Of a DNA stretch of 64,000 nucleotides, positions 9,601 through 16,408 are shown one piece after another. Numbering within the stretch: position 1 is the first letter of the stretch; the number at the start of each line of letters is the position of its first letter. Below the pieces are notes generated by a model. It had not been told where the DNA came from, did not search any database, and saw nothing but the letters and a program-made list of their open reading frames with translations. The stretch comes from Acaricomes phytoseiuli DSM 14247. GTDB taxonomy: Bacteria; Actinomycetota; Actinomycetes; Actinomycetales; Micrococcaceae. Made by a program: the position numbers and the translations under genes. The stretch covers positions 35,034 to 99,033 of the forward strand of contig NZ_AQXM01000058.1 of the NCBI RefSeq assembly GCF_000376245.1, written 5' to 3'.

Positions 9601-9960
9601 CACCAGAACCACATTGAAAACACCGCCGGCAAGCATCAGGTACAGCAGGTTCGGCAGATTGTTCGCGGCGTCGAAAATGCTGGAGAGCGGCCCCAGGGCG
9701 CCCAGCGCGTAGGCGATGAGCATGACCTTGAGTAGGCCCAGCATCCTTGAGACGAGGGTGCCTGCGGCCATCACTCCCGCGGATCGGGCCACATTGACCG
9801 GCCTGGCTTTGACCACGGGAATATTCGCGGTTGCCGGATGATCCGGCGAGACGGCTGCCGGCGGCTGCTCGCCACTGGCCGCGCCGAGTTCGACGGTAGC
9901 CCGCCCTCGGGCGAAATGGTGCCCTCGGGGCTGTTTTCGCGGTGACATCTGATTCATCAT
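6625..9960 (-). CDS. murJ: MurJ/MviN lipid II flippase with kinase-like and discoidin-like C-terminal domains
   Basis: Predicted lipid II flippase for peptidoglycan synthesis. Of the 1111 residues, about 60-600 form the multi-spanning MurJ domain (start SRMLGLLKVMLIAYALG). About 650-780 resemble only the N-lobe of a Ser/Thr kinase (GGRYRVTEQIL) with no HRD or DFG motif. A Pro/Ser/Thr-rich linker, one membrane span (about 903-929) and an extracellular discoidin/CBM-like domain (about 940-1111, with DSDSGTSWRS) follow. This is the layout of mycobacterial MviN (Rv3910), whose pseudokinase is recognised by FhaA, but the kinase part looks shorter here. Start ATG 9960; the neighbours place it in the usual actinobacterial trxB-murJ-NUDIX order. 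Confidence 0.93.
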   Translation of the reverse strand: MMNQMSPRKQPRGHHFARGRATVELGAASGEQPPAAVSPDHPATANIPVVKARPVNVARSAGVMAAGTLVSRMLGLLKVMLIAYALGALGPLSSIFDAANNLPNLLYLMLAGGVFNVVLVPQIIKASRLPDRGADYLSRLLTLGILVLVTLTVLFTALAGPLMTALTQFRGPQLELASQFAVWLLPQIFFYGLYALLGQILNAHDRFGAYMWAPVLNNVIAIAGVGVFFWIWGTNQNAQHTVESWDGTQTLILAGITTLGVVLQGLVLIWPVTRLGLGLKLRWSWRGMGLGATGKIAGWALGTMVISQLSYLLITWVGTSATENGNEVAGIFVFNRASDIYILPHSIIVLSVATILFNRMARAATSKNIDALRAAVSRLVRTVGVITIFFAAVLVVLSGQIGLLLSGGRPEDAPSIGLAIAILAISSPFLSLNFMFNRVFYASEDSRTPFLLQTVLVSFGIITALLTLFFPKPVLIFALLATVSLTNFLAPVMSGIVLRRRFGDVGFASIIRSHVQFAVAAVISALGGVLVLAALGGMSILSGSVTGFAWQNPANALITMILVGLVMALIYFLSLRLMNVGELESLLRPILSRLGRFLPAPVVAFLLPSTGQADRLGSDNGEISKSSTTAAIVKAVLPEEENLANSIDIGSVIGGRYRVTEQILSSAEGDLVLEGIDQVLNRPVSIVIPTPPNAEGLTRSSREVATGDREANFQILDLSLGDGSAGTAYLITSKAPAADLLDLLVASEPFVEPYFTDALGLEIFGTARPPEPAPGPYDYVYEDNTPLATSPSESSATSGKESTQPKVTLWDEPVTDPETIDDPELVEHDPTSQTPVTTTPSVSLTSPVSPVSPVSSTGAASRKVTASASPAAMGASATTRPAPAAAEPEFNEDDENRPRSGRWLVMTILIAILGIALVLALSQIGNLFSSGPTTSTSTSAAPSPSEENSTAPAVSPVPVGVTRVISGGDPTLSNDQDSNLGNLIDSDSGTSWRSVQFASANFGRLAQGLALVIELQEPAPVSSVTITQVGGTGGSFDLLANNQPSLEGARNIGTGSFTGPEITVVPSGSNQGGQDNRMQYLIINFRELPRLQSSPLPNLPYGLRISEIGIQ

Positions 9961-10032
9961 CCCATGTCAGTGGTTGAGCGCCGGCTATTCCATGGGGGAA
10001 ACCTACCAGTGGCCGATGCTTCCGGAGCGGAG

Positions 10033-10632
10033 CTAAAGGACGTGCGTCGGGAAGCCGCTGGGCAGGCTGGCCGCTGCTAAGTCAGCGATCCGGCGCTCAT
10101 TGGGGAAGGAGAGCCGTTTCGGCAGCTCGCCCAGATCGCTCCAGGCCACGTCGATCGCTTCATGATCCGGATCATTGTCGATGGTCAAGATTCCACCGGT
10201 AGCACGGAGCAGGAAATGATGCACGGTTTTGTGCACTCGGTGTCCCGTCACGGTGAACCAGTAATCAATACTGCCCAGCGGTGTCAGCACCTCGCCGTCG
10301 ATGCCGGTTTCCTCGGCGATTTCCCGGACCGCGGCCTGGGAGTGAGATTCTGCGCCTTCGGGGTGGCCTTTTGGAAGGCACCATTCCACCCGGCCGCCTC
10401 GGTTGACCCGGGCGATGATCGGTACTCGGAGCCGCCCTTCATGCTGATCCACGACGACCCCGCCCGCAGAGACCTCTTCGACCGTGGGCAGACCGGAACC
10501 ATGCTGACCGGTTCGCTGCGTGGCCGCCCCCGACTCTCCAGAAGCTGTTCCCTGCCGGGTGCCCATTTTGGCTCCGATCGCTGAAGGCAGCGGGGCGCTG
10601 CGCTTCGGTGTGTTCGGAGCTGGACGGTCCAT
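10033..10632 (-). CDS. NUDIX hydrolase
   Basis: Hydrolase of nucleoside-diphosphate-linked substrates; the substrate cannot be told from the sequence. The Nudix box is complete in GHPEGAESHSQAAVREIAEE followed by TGI (G-x5-E-x7-REUxEExGU). The 199-residue protein begins with about 65 low-complexity, basic residues, then SAGGVVV, the typical first strand. I start at ATG 10632, since further upstream the frame would run into the divergent pcnA. It sits head to head with pcnA, only 40 bases apart, an arrangement conserved in Micrococcales and mycobacteria. Confidence 0.9.
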   Translation of the reverse strand: MDRPAPNTPKRSAPLPSAIGAKMGTRQGTASGESGAATQRTGQHGSGLPTVEEVSAGGVVVDQHEGRLRVPIIARVNRGGRVEWCLPKGHPEGAESHSQAAVREIAEETGIDGEVLTPLGSIDYWFTVTGHRVHKTVHHFLLRATGGILTIDNDPDHEAIDVAWSDLGELPKRLSFPNERRIADLAAASLPSGFPTHVL

Positions 10633-10672
10633 GCATTCCACTCTAACGAAATCTGGCAGGATATAAGGAACT

Positions 10673-12151
10673 ATGGTGCAGGTTTTGGATAGCTCTACAC
10701 TCCATCCGGTCGTTCTCGAGCTGGGCCGGCGTTTTACCGACGGCGGAAACGAGATCTCCCTGGTGGGGGGATCTGTGCGGGATGTCTTCCTCGGCCGCAT
10801 CTCCCCGGACCTGGACTTCACCACGGACGCTCAGCCGGATCGCATTATCGAGCTGATCAAGGGCTGGGCCGACGCTTTCTGGGACATCGGTCGGGCTTTC
10901 GGCACCATCGGGCTGCGCAAGGGCGAGCTGACCCTTGAGGTCACCACTTACCGGGCAGAAGCTTATGACCCTGAGTCCCGTAAACCGGAAGTAGCCTTCG
11001 GTGACTGTCTGGAAGCGGATCTGCTCCGACGCGATTTCACCATGAACGCCATGGCACTGCGCTTGCCGTCCCTGGAACTGGTGGACCCTTATGGCGGCAT
11101 CCGGGATCTGCATGCTGGGCTACTGCGCACACCGGGTTCGGCAGAAGAGTCATTCTCCGATGATCCGCTGCGGATGATGCGAGCCGCCCGATTCGCCGCG
11201 CAACTCGATATGGACCTGGCTCCTGAGATCGAGACCGCGATGACCGCGATGGCTGCCCGCATCGAGATCATCTCGGCGGAACGCGTGCGGGAGGAGCTGG
11301 TCAAAACAGTTTGTGCGCCGCGAGTGCGCCGCGGCATTGACATCCTGGTCGGCACGGGACTGGCGGACCGGGTGCTACCCGAGGTTTCTGCCTTGCGCCT
11401 GGAAGTGGATGAGCATCACCGGCATAAAGACGTCTACCAGCATTCGCTGCAAGTGGTCGAGCAGGCTGCGGCGCTGGAGACCGGAGCCGATGGCCCGGTG
11501 CCGGGGCCTGATTTCGTGCTGCGCTTCGCCGCACTGATGCACGATGTCGGCAAACCGGCGACACGGCGATTCGAGCCTTCCGGGGCGGTGAGCTTCCGGC
11601 ACCACGATGTCGTGGGTGCGAAGCTCACCGTGCAGCGCATGAAGGCGCTGCGCTTCGATAAAGAGACAACTAAGGCGGTTTCCCGCCTGGTCGAACTGCA
11701 TATGCGGTTCTACGGTTACGGCGACAGCGGCTGGACGGATTCCGCGGTTCGCCGTTATGTGACGGATGCCGGGCCTTTACTGGACCGTCTGCACCGGCTG
11801 ACCCGCTCCGATGTCACTACGCGCAACCGCAGGAAAGCGGAGCGGCTGGCTTTCGCTTATGACGATCTGGAGCGGCGGATAGCCGAGCTGGCGGAACAGG
11901 AAGAGCTCGCCGCGATCCGTCCGGACCTCGACGGTCAGCAGATCATGGCCCTGCTGGGGATAGGCCCCGGGCCTTTAGTCGGCAAGGCGTACCAGTACTT
12001 ACTGGCAGAGCGGATGGAGCGCGGCCCCTTGGCCCAAGCGGAAGCTGAGCAGTTGCTGCGCGACTGGTGGGAAGCTAACCAGCCGGCGGAAGCACCGGGA
12101 ACAGCGGTTGCCGGAGGTCAAGCTGAGCAGAAAGGGGCGGATGATGACTGA
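10673..12151 (+). CDS. pcnA: CCA tRNA nucleotidyltransferase / poly(A) polymerase-type protein with HD domain
   Basis: Class II nucleotidyltransferase that adds or repairs the 3' CCA of tRNAs. The active site is GGSVRDVFLGRISPDLDFTT (the G-S-V-R-D helix and the D-x-D metal pair), followed by RRDFTMNAMAL and DDPLRMMRAARFAAQL for nucleotide and tRNA binding. The HD phosphohydrolase motif appears in HKDVYQHSLQVV and FAALMHDVGKPATRRF. ATG 10673 follows AAGGAA at 10665-10670. The stop overlaps the start of the next gene. At 492 residues it matches the actinobacterial family. Confidence 0.94.
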   Translation: MVQVLDSSTLHPVVLELGRRFTDGGNEISLVGGSVRDVFLGRISPDLDFTTDAQPDRIIELIKGWADAFWDIGRAFGTIGLRKGELTLEVTTYRAEAYDPESRKPEVAFGDCLEADLLRRDFTMNAMALRLPSLELVDPYGGIRDLHAGLLRTPGSAEESFSDDPLRMMRAARFAAQLDMDLAPEIETAMTAMAARIEIISAERVREELVKTVCAPRVRRGIDILVGTGLADRVLPEVSALRLEVDEHHRHKDVYQHSLQVVEQAAALETGADGPVPGPDFVLRFAALMHDVGKPATRRFEPSGAVSFRHHDVVGAKLTVQRMKALRFDKETTKAVSRLVELHMRFYGYGDSGWTDSAVRRYVTDAGPLLDRLHRLTRSDVTTRNRRKAERLAFAYDDLERRIAELAEQEELAAIRPDLDGQQIMALLGIGPGPLVGKAYQYLLAERMERGPLAQAEAEQLLRDWWEANQPAEAPGTAVAGGQAEQKGADDD

Positions 12152-12776
12152 GGAAGCGGCTCGTGGTCGCCAGGAGCTGACGAAGCTCTGGTTGCTGCGG
12201 CATGGTGAGACCGAATGGTCGCGTAGCGGCCGGTACACGGGGTTGACCGATCTGCCGCTGACCGCTGAGGGCGAGGAGCAGGCGAAGTCCGCCCGTCCAG
12301 TGCTTGCTGAGGAGTCCTTCGATCTGGTCTTGAGCTCTCCTTCGCAGCGAGCGAGGCAGACCGCAGAACTGGTTGGATTCCCCGAGCCGGCGATCGAGCC
12401 TAATGCTCATGAATGGGATTATGGCGATTACGAGGGTATCGACAGCGCGCTCATCCGGCAGCAGCAGCCAGATTATCTGATCTGGGATCAGGGAGTGCCG
12501 AACGGGGAGACGCTGCAGCAGGTCTCGGATCGGGCTGATGCGATACTCGCCAGAGTACTCGCGCCTGCGGTGGATGGAGAACGGGCAGCAGCAGCGACAG
12601 GAAGACAGTCGCGTCAGGTGTTGCTTGTGGCGCACGGGCACTTCCTCAGGGTGCTCACCGCGCGCTGGTTAGGATTACCCGCTGGCGAAGGCCGCCACTT
12701 CGTTCTGAAAACGGCCAAGGTGTGCACCCTGGGCTGGGATAAGCGCACCCCCGCCATCGAGCAGTGGGGACTCTGA
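12144..12776 (+). CDS. Histidine phosphatase family protein (phosphoglycerate mutase-like)
   Basis: Two-histidine phosphatase superfamily member. The phosphohistidine motif is LWLLRHGETEWSRSGRYTGL, with the second catalytic histidine in LLVAHGHFLRVLTARWLGL. It is 210 residues from ATG 12144 (ATG 12141 also possible; AAAGGGG at 12131-12137 is the ribosome site). The start overlaps the pcnA stop (ATGATGACTGA), so the two are coupled. Substrate unknown; cofactor-independent PGM-like phosphatases act on many phosphorylated metabolites. Confidence 0.9.
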   Translation: MTEEAARGRQELTKLWLLRHGETEWSRSGRYTGLTDLPLTAEGEEQAKSARPVLAEESFDLVLSSPSQRARQTAELVGFPEPAIEPNAHEWDYGDYEGIDSALIRQQQPDYLIWDQGVPNGETLQQVSDRADAILARVLAPAVDGERAAAATGRQSRQVLLVAHGHFLRVLTARWLGLPAGEGRHFVLKTAKVCTLGWDKRTPAIEQWGL

Positions 12777-12874
12777 TCGCTTTCCTGAAATTTTTCCGGA
12801 ATTTTTCTGTAAAAGTCTGGATTTCCAGAAACACTTCAGATAAGTTGATATCGATTCCACAGAATCCCAGGCTG

Positions 12875-12880
12875 TATACT
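12875..12880 (+). promoter_or_regulatory. Likely -10 box before small ORF 1
   Basis: TATACT lies about 55 bases before the ATG of the first small ORF, inside an AT-rich stretch after the phosphatase gene. No good -35 hexamer is visible at normal spacing (TCGATT is the nearest, 18 bases upstream), so this is a weak call. Confidence 0.4.
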
Positions 12881-12934
12881 CTGGGTGATGATGTGGAGTA
12901 ATACAGTAAGGCCCGATGAGGAAGGAGAGCTGAA

Positions 12935-13075
12935 ATGGTGTCATATATCTTGCACGGTCTGATCGAGCGCGATGACACAATGAACCGCAGCGCAGGGAAT
13001 AATCCCTTTGCCGCTGACTGGTTCTTTCCTTCCGGAGGCCTGAATCTCTCTCGAACCCGGTGCGCTGCTCACTGA
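12935..13075 (+). CDS. Small ORF 1, 46 residues, unknown
   Basis: I do not recognise this product. It opens with ATG 12935, five bases after a strong GAAGGAGAG (12921-12929), and ends with TGA at 13073-13075. The product begins MVSYILHGLIERDD and ends RTRCAAH, with no signal peptide or membrane segment. It stands alone in an 860-base interval between the phosphatase and the membrane glycosyltransferase-like gene. The promoter-like TATACT and good ribosome site make expression plausible, but coding status is uncertain; the segment could instead be the body of a non-coding RNA. Confidence 0.4.
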   Translation: MVSYILHGLIERDDTMNRSAGNNPFAADWFFPSGGLNLSRTRCAAH

Positions 13076-13256
13076 GCTTCTGTGCTCCCGCCCCGAATGG
13101 GGTCGGGTAACGCTGCACAGCGGGGAGTTCACTCCGCTTCCCCCGGATCGCTGATCTTCGACCGCAGAAGTTATTCGCGATGGAACCGCGTATTGATCTC
13201 CTGAATTTTCCTTGATTAATTCTGCCTAGATTAGTGCGAGCATTTCCGATTACTGT

Positions 13257-13280
13257 GCTGATAAAAATCAGCCTTCTATT
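13257..13280 (+). terminator. Small intrinsic terminator-like hairpin
   Basis: GCTGAT (13257-13262), four A as loop, ATCAGC (13267-13272), then the T-rich CTTCTATT. The stem is only six base pairs, so efficiency is doubtful. It would end a transcript of roughly 390 bases starting near 12887. Confidence 0.4.
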
Positions 13281-13419
13281 CCGTTTCCCCATTTTGCGAT
13301 GACCTATTCCTTTTGGGAACCATCGCAGTATTTCTGTCTCAAAAATTCTTATCCGTCCTTATTCCTTCAGGAGCAGCAGTGTCCCGAATACGTTTCCGCC
13401 GGTTGCCGGACTCCCCAGA

Positions 13420-13435
13420 AGGAGGTGATCCTCCT
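13420..13435 (+). promoter_or_regulatory. Self-complementary Shine-Dalgarno hairpin before small ORF 2
   Basis: AAGGAGGTGATCC (13419-13431) is a 13-base perfect match to the 3' end of 16S rRNA, far more than usual. The same bases fold on themselves: AGGAGG (13420-13425), loop TGAT, CCTCCT (13430-13435), directly followed by ATG 13436. The strongest possible ribosome site is thus hidden in a six-pair GC-rich stem, as expected of a translational switch. Confidence 0.6.
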
Positions 13436-13567
13436 ATGGTCTCAGTACCTTCTGCCTCGGTTATCAAACGGGTTTTCTTCGGCCCGGTGAATGAACAGCG
13501 GCTCGCGCAGACTCGCGAGCAGGTGACCAACCAGATTCAGCAGATGAACATCCAGAACCTCCGTTGA
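13436..13567 (+). CDS. Small ORF 2, 43 residues, unknown (62 if started at GTG 13379)
   Basis: Product not recognised. From ATG 13436 it begins MVSVPSASVIKRVFFGPVNE and continues with a glutamine-rich helical-looking tail (QTREQVTNQIQQMNIQNLR). No signal peptide or cysteine. An in-frame GTG at 13379, behind CAGGAG, would give 62 residues and place the anti-SD-like segment inside the coding region. Codons in the second half favour G/C in third position like neighbouring genes, supporting translation. It is followed by an inverted repeat of CCCGGGC (13582-13588 with 13608-13614). Confidence 0.5.
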   Translation: MVSVPSASVIKRVFFGPVNEQRLAQTREQVTNQIQQMNIQNLR

Positions 13568-13644
13568 ACGCTTATCCGACACCCGGGCTTTACTGATATC
13601 TGGTGATGCCCGGGCCACGGGCAGGCCCGGGTATGCTCGTGCCC

Positions 13645-15087
13645 ATGCAGCAATCCGAGCACCCGCCCACCCGGGCTCAGAACTCTCGGATCGCGGTCCC
13701 GAGCCGTGAAGACACATTGCTGCGGGCTAGCACCGAGCCCATTGGTGGCCCTTTAGGCTGGCATGCTGGCCCAGGCCGCCAGCGGGCTGGATTCTTCACC
13801 GTAGAGCGCGTCTTGGTGCTCGCAGTACTGGCCGCGGCGGTCATCGCGGTGCTCTTCAAGGACCATTGCCGGCGGGCAGGGTGGATCACCCCGGATCAGT
13901 ACTCCACGGCGTGCTATTCCGCCTTGCCCAATGATTTCGAAGGCTTTTTGGTCGCGTCATCATTTCCCGAGGCCCTGGGCAGCCTGAATGCCTCACCACT
14001 GGCTGCGTATCTGACGAGCTTCACCGCCTGGCTGAGCGGGATGCTCAGTGGCGAGGAGGAAGGATCCGCCGGAACACTGGCCTATTTCGATACCGCAGTG
14101 GTGCTCATCGTGCTGGCCTGGGTGCTCGCTGTGCTGGCCATGGCCTGGTTGAACCGCCGCCGGCCTTGGGATGCCGCGGTACTCGCCGTCAGCCCGCTCC
14201 TGCTCTTCGCCGCTTATACCGACTGGCAGCTATGGGCTGTTGCGCTGTTGCTGACCGGCCTGCTGTTCTTCGCAAGAGGGCTGCCTCTGCTTGCGGGCTT
14301 GTTGTTCGGTGCTGCTGGGGCTGTGCAGCCGGTGCTGCTGTTGATTCCTGTGGCGCTCATCGTGCTCGCGGTGCGCCGGCGTGAACATATCCGGGCGCTT
14401 TTTTCTCGGCTGATTCCGGGAGCGGTGATCAGCTGGTCGGGGCTTGGCCTGACCGTGCAATTGCTCGCTCCCCAGGTATGGCCCGGTGGCTATCTGATGC
14501 GAGTCTGGGCGGATGATCCCTCGGCAGGGTCCTGGTTCGGGGTGATCAACGCCTTCGCCCGGAGGTTCGGCCTCACGGAGTTGAGCGGTTCGACTGCTTC
14601 CCTGATCTCGCTGGCACTGCTGCTCGCTGGTGCCATCTTCATTCTCTGGATGTTTTTCCGGCTGAAACGGCCCATGCGGGTAGCCCAGCTGTGCTTCCTG
14701 CTCGTGGCCTGGGCTCTGCTGGTGGATAAGAACGCAGTCCCGGAGAACCTGGTGCTGCTCTTACCGCTCCTGGCTCTGGCTCGCCCGCGCTGGCGCCTGC
14801 TGCTGGGCTGGCAATTTGCGGCCCTAGTGTTCTACCTCGCCTACCTGCTCTATCAAGGAGTTGTGCTGGGCACCAATAACACCCAGAACGGCATCGACCT
14901 TCCCTATTACGCCCTGGCTATGCTCGTGGTGACTGCTGGCACGATCATCGCCGGGGGGCAGGTGTTCTGGGATGCCATGCACCCTAGATCTGATCCGGTC
15001 CGCCGCCGCGGTCCCGATCCGCTCTGGCCCGGCAAGCTGCGGGGCCAGGATCTGCGCCGGGGCAGAGCAGCTTCTGTGCCAGACTGA
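13645..15087 (+). CDS. Polytopic membrane protein, GT87/DUF2029-like glycosyltransferase
   Basis: Integral membrane protein of about 480 residues with around ten hydrophobic segments, beginning near FTVERVLVLAVLAAAVIAVL. The layout resembles actinobacterial GT87 (DUF2029) family proteins that transfer mannose or arabinose from polyprenyl phosphate donors at the outer membrane face. The aspartates of an extracytoplasmic first loop (PNDFEGF) are compatible but not diagnostic. ATG 13645 is my choice; ATG 13633 and 13603 are possible and none has a clear ribosome site. The function is a family-level inference. Confidence 0.6.
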   Translation: MQQSEHPPTRAQNSRIAVPSREDTLLRASTEPIGGPLGWHAGPGRQRAGFFTVERVLVLAVLAAAVIAVLFKDHCRRAGWITPDQYSTACYSALPNDFEGFLVASSFPEALGSLNASPLAAYLTSFTAWLSGMLSGEEEGSAGTLAYFDTAVVLIVLAWVLAVLAMAWLNRRRPWDAAVLAVSPLLLFAAYTDWQLWAVALLLTGLLFFARGLPLLAGLLFGAAGAVQPVLLLIPVALIVLAVRRREHIRALFSRLIPGAVISWSGLGLTVQLLAPQVWPGGYLMRVWADDPSAGSWFGVINAFARRFGLTELSGSTASLISLALLLAGAIFILWMFFRLKRPMRVAQLCFLLVAWALLVDKNAVPENLVLLLPLLALARPRWRLLLGWQFAALVFYLAYLLYQGVVLGTNNTQNGIDLPYYALAMLVVTAGTIIAGGQVFWDAMHPRSDPVRRRGPDPLWPGKLRGQDLRRGRAASVPD

Positions 15088-15129
15088 GGAGTTCTGCCCG
15101 CTGACCGCGCCATCAGAAGTTGAGGCTCA

Positions 15130-16344
15130 ATGACTACTCGGCTCTCCGGACCTTATCTCGCCACCGTGCTGGTCTTCGGCATCAATGGATTGGCCTTCGC
15201 TTCCTGGCGGCTCGGATTCCCGCTGTCGCACGCGTCCTGGACCTGTCAACGGGTCAGATGGGCGGGGTGCTTCTGGCCCTGGCGATAGGTTCGCTCCTCG
15301 CTTTGCCCACAGCCGGGCTGATAGCGCAGCGCATCAACGTGGTCCGCACGATCCGTTTGGGCGCAGCGATCGCAGTCCTCGGCACCATCGTCATGGCCAG
15401 AGCCCTGGCTATCGAGTCTGTACCCGTGATCATCGCGGGGCTTTTCTTCCTTGGCATTGGAATGGGGTTGTGGAATGTCGCCCAGAACCTCGAAGGCGCA
15501 GCTGTGGAACGGCTGCAGGGTCGGAATATCATGTCTCAGTTCCATGCGGCTTTCTCCGGAGGCGCTTTCCTGGGCGCGCTACTAGGCGCGGGGATGTCCT
15601 TGGCGGGAGTGCCACTGTCCTGGCACTTGCTCCTTCTCGCGGCCCTGATCGCTGTAGTCGTGGGGCTGAGCACTCGGCGCTTCCTCCCCGCTTCAGCGCA
15701 TCAGCAGCACTCGGAAGCGGTGCCGGTTGACGCGGTTTCGCCGCACTCGGCAGCAGCATCCTCGGTACCATTGCCGCCGCAGCGCAGTGCTTGGCGTGAG
15801 CCGCGCACGCTGCTCGTCGGGCTGGTCGTTCTTGGGGCAGCGCTGACCGAGGGATCAGCCAACGACTGGCTGGCTAAGGCAACTGTGGACGGCTTCGGTC
15901 AGGCGGAATGGGCCGGTGCCCTGATGTATGCCCTGTTCATCGCCTCGATGACCTCGGTGCGCCTGCTCGGCGGCCGTTTGCTCGACCGCTGGGGCCGAGT
16001 GTGGACCTTGTACACGTGTTTGAGTTCGGCGCTGGCCGGTCTGCTCCTCTTCATCTTCGCCCCCCAACCTGTGGTGGGCGATTCCCGGGGCGATCCTCTG
16101 GGGAGCCGGTGCTGCACTCGGCTTCCCCACCGGGATGTCAGCGGCTGCTGATGATCCCGTTCGTGCGGCGCGAAGAGTCTCCGTGGTATCCACGATCGGA
16201 TATCTCGGCTTCCTCGCGGGGCCGCCCCTCATCGGTTTCCTGGCCGATCACATCACGTTGCGCCTGACGCTACTGGTGATCGCCGGGTTCATGCTGCTCT
16301 CACTCTTCGTGGTCCCGGCGACCCGGCCATTGAAAAAGAGCTGA
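15130..16344 (+). pseudogene. MFS transporter with two compensating frameshifts
   Basis: Major facilitator superfamily transporter of 404 residues if read through. The frame starts at ATG 15130 (behind GAGG) with MTTRLSGPYLATVLVFGING, shifts at 15205-15208 (TGGCGG where TGGGCGG would continue the frame), runs on as ARIPAVARVLDLSTGQMGGV to about 16076, then shifts back at the GGG run 16076-16078 and ends with GYLGFLAGPPLIGFLADHIT. One G is missing and one G is extra. Either the gene is a recent pseudogene or both are base-calling errors in short G runs. Substrate unknown (closest in layout to YbjJ/FucP-like carriers). Confidence 0.75.
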
Positions 16345-16408
16345 AAGAACTCAATATAAGGCTTCACGGGCCTGCCCCGGGCAACCCTCCGCTGACTAAG
16401 CTGAGCAG

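Noticed and set aside
12675..13292. Minus-strand frame across the gap after the phosphatase
   Set aside because: It overlaps the phosphatase end and the AT-rich promoter region and shows no coding-like composition.
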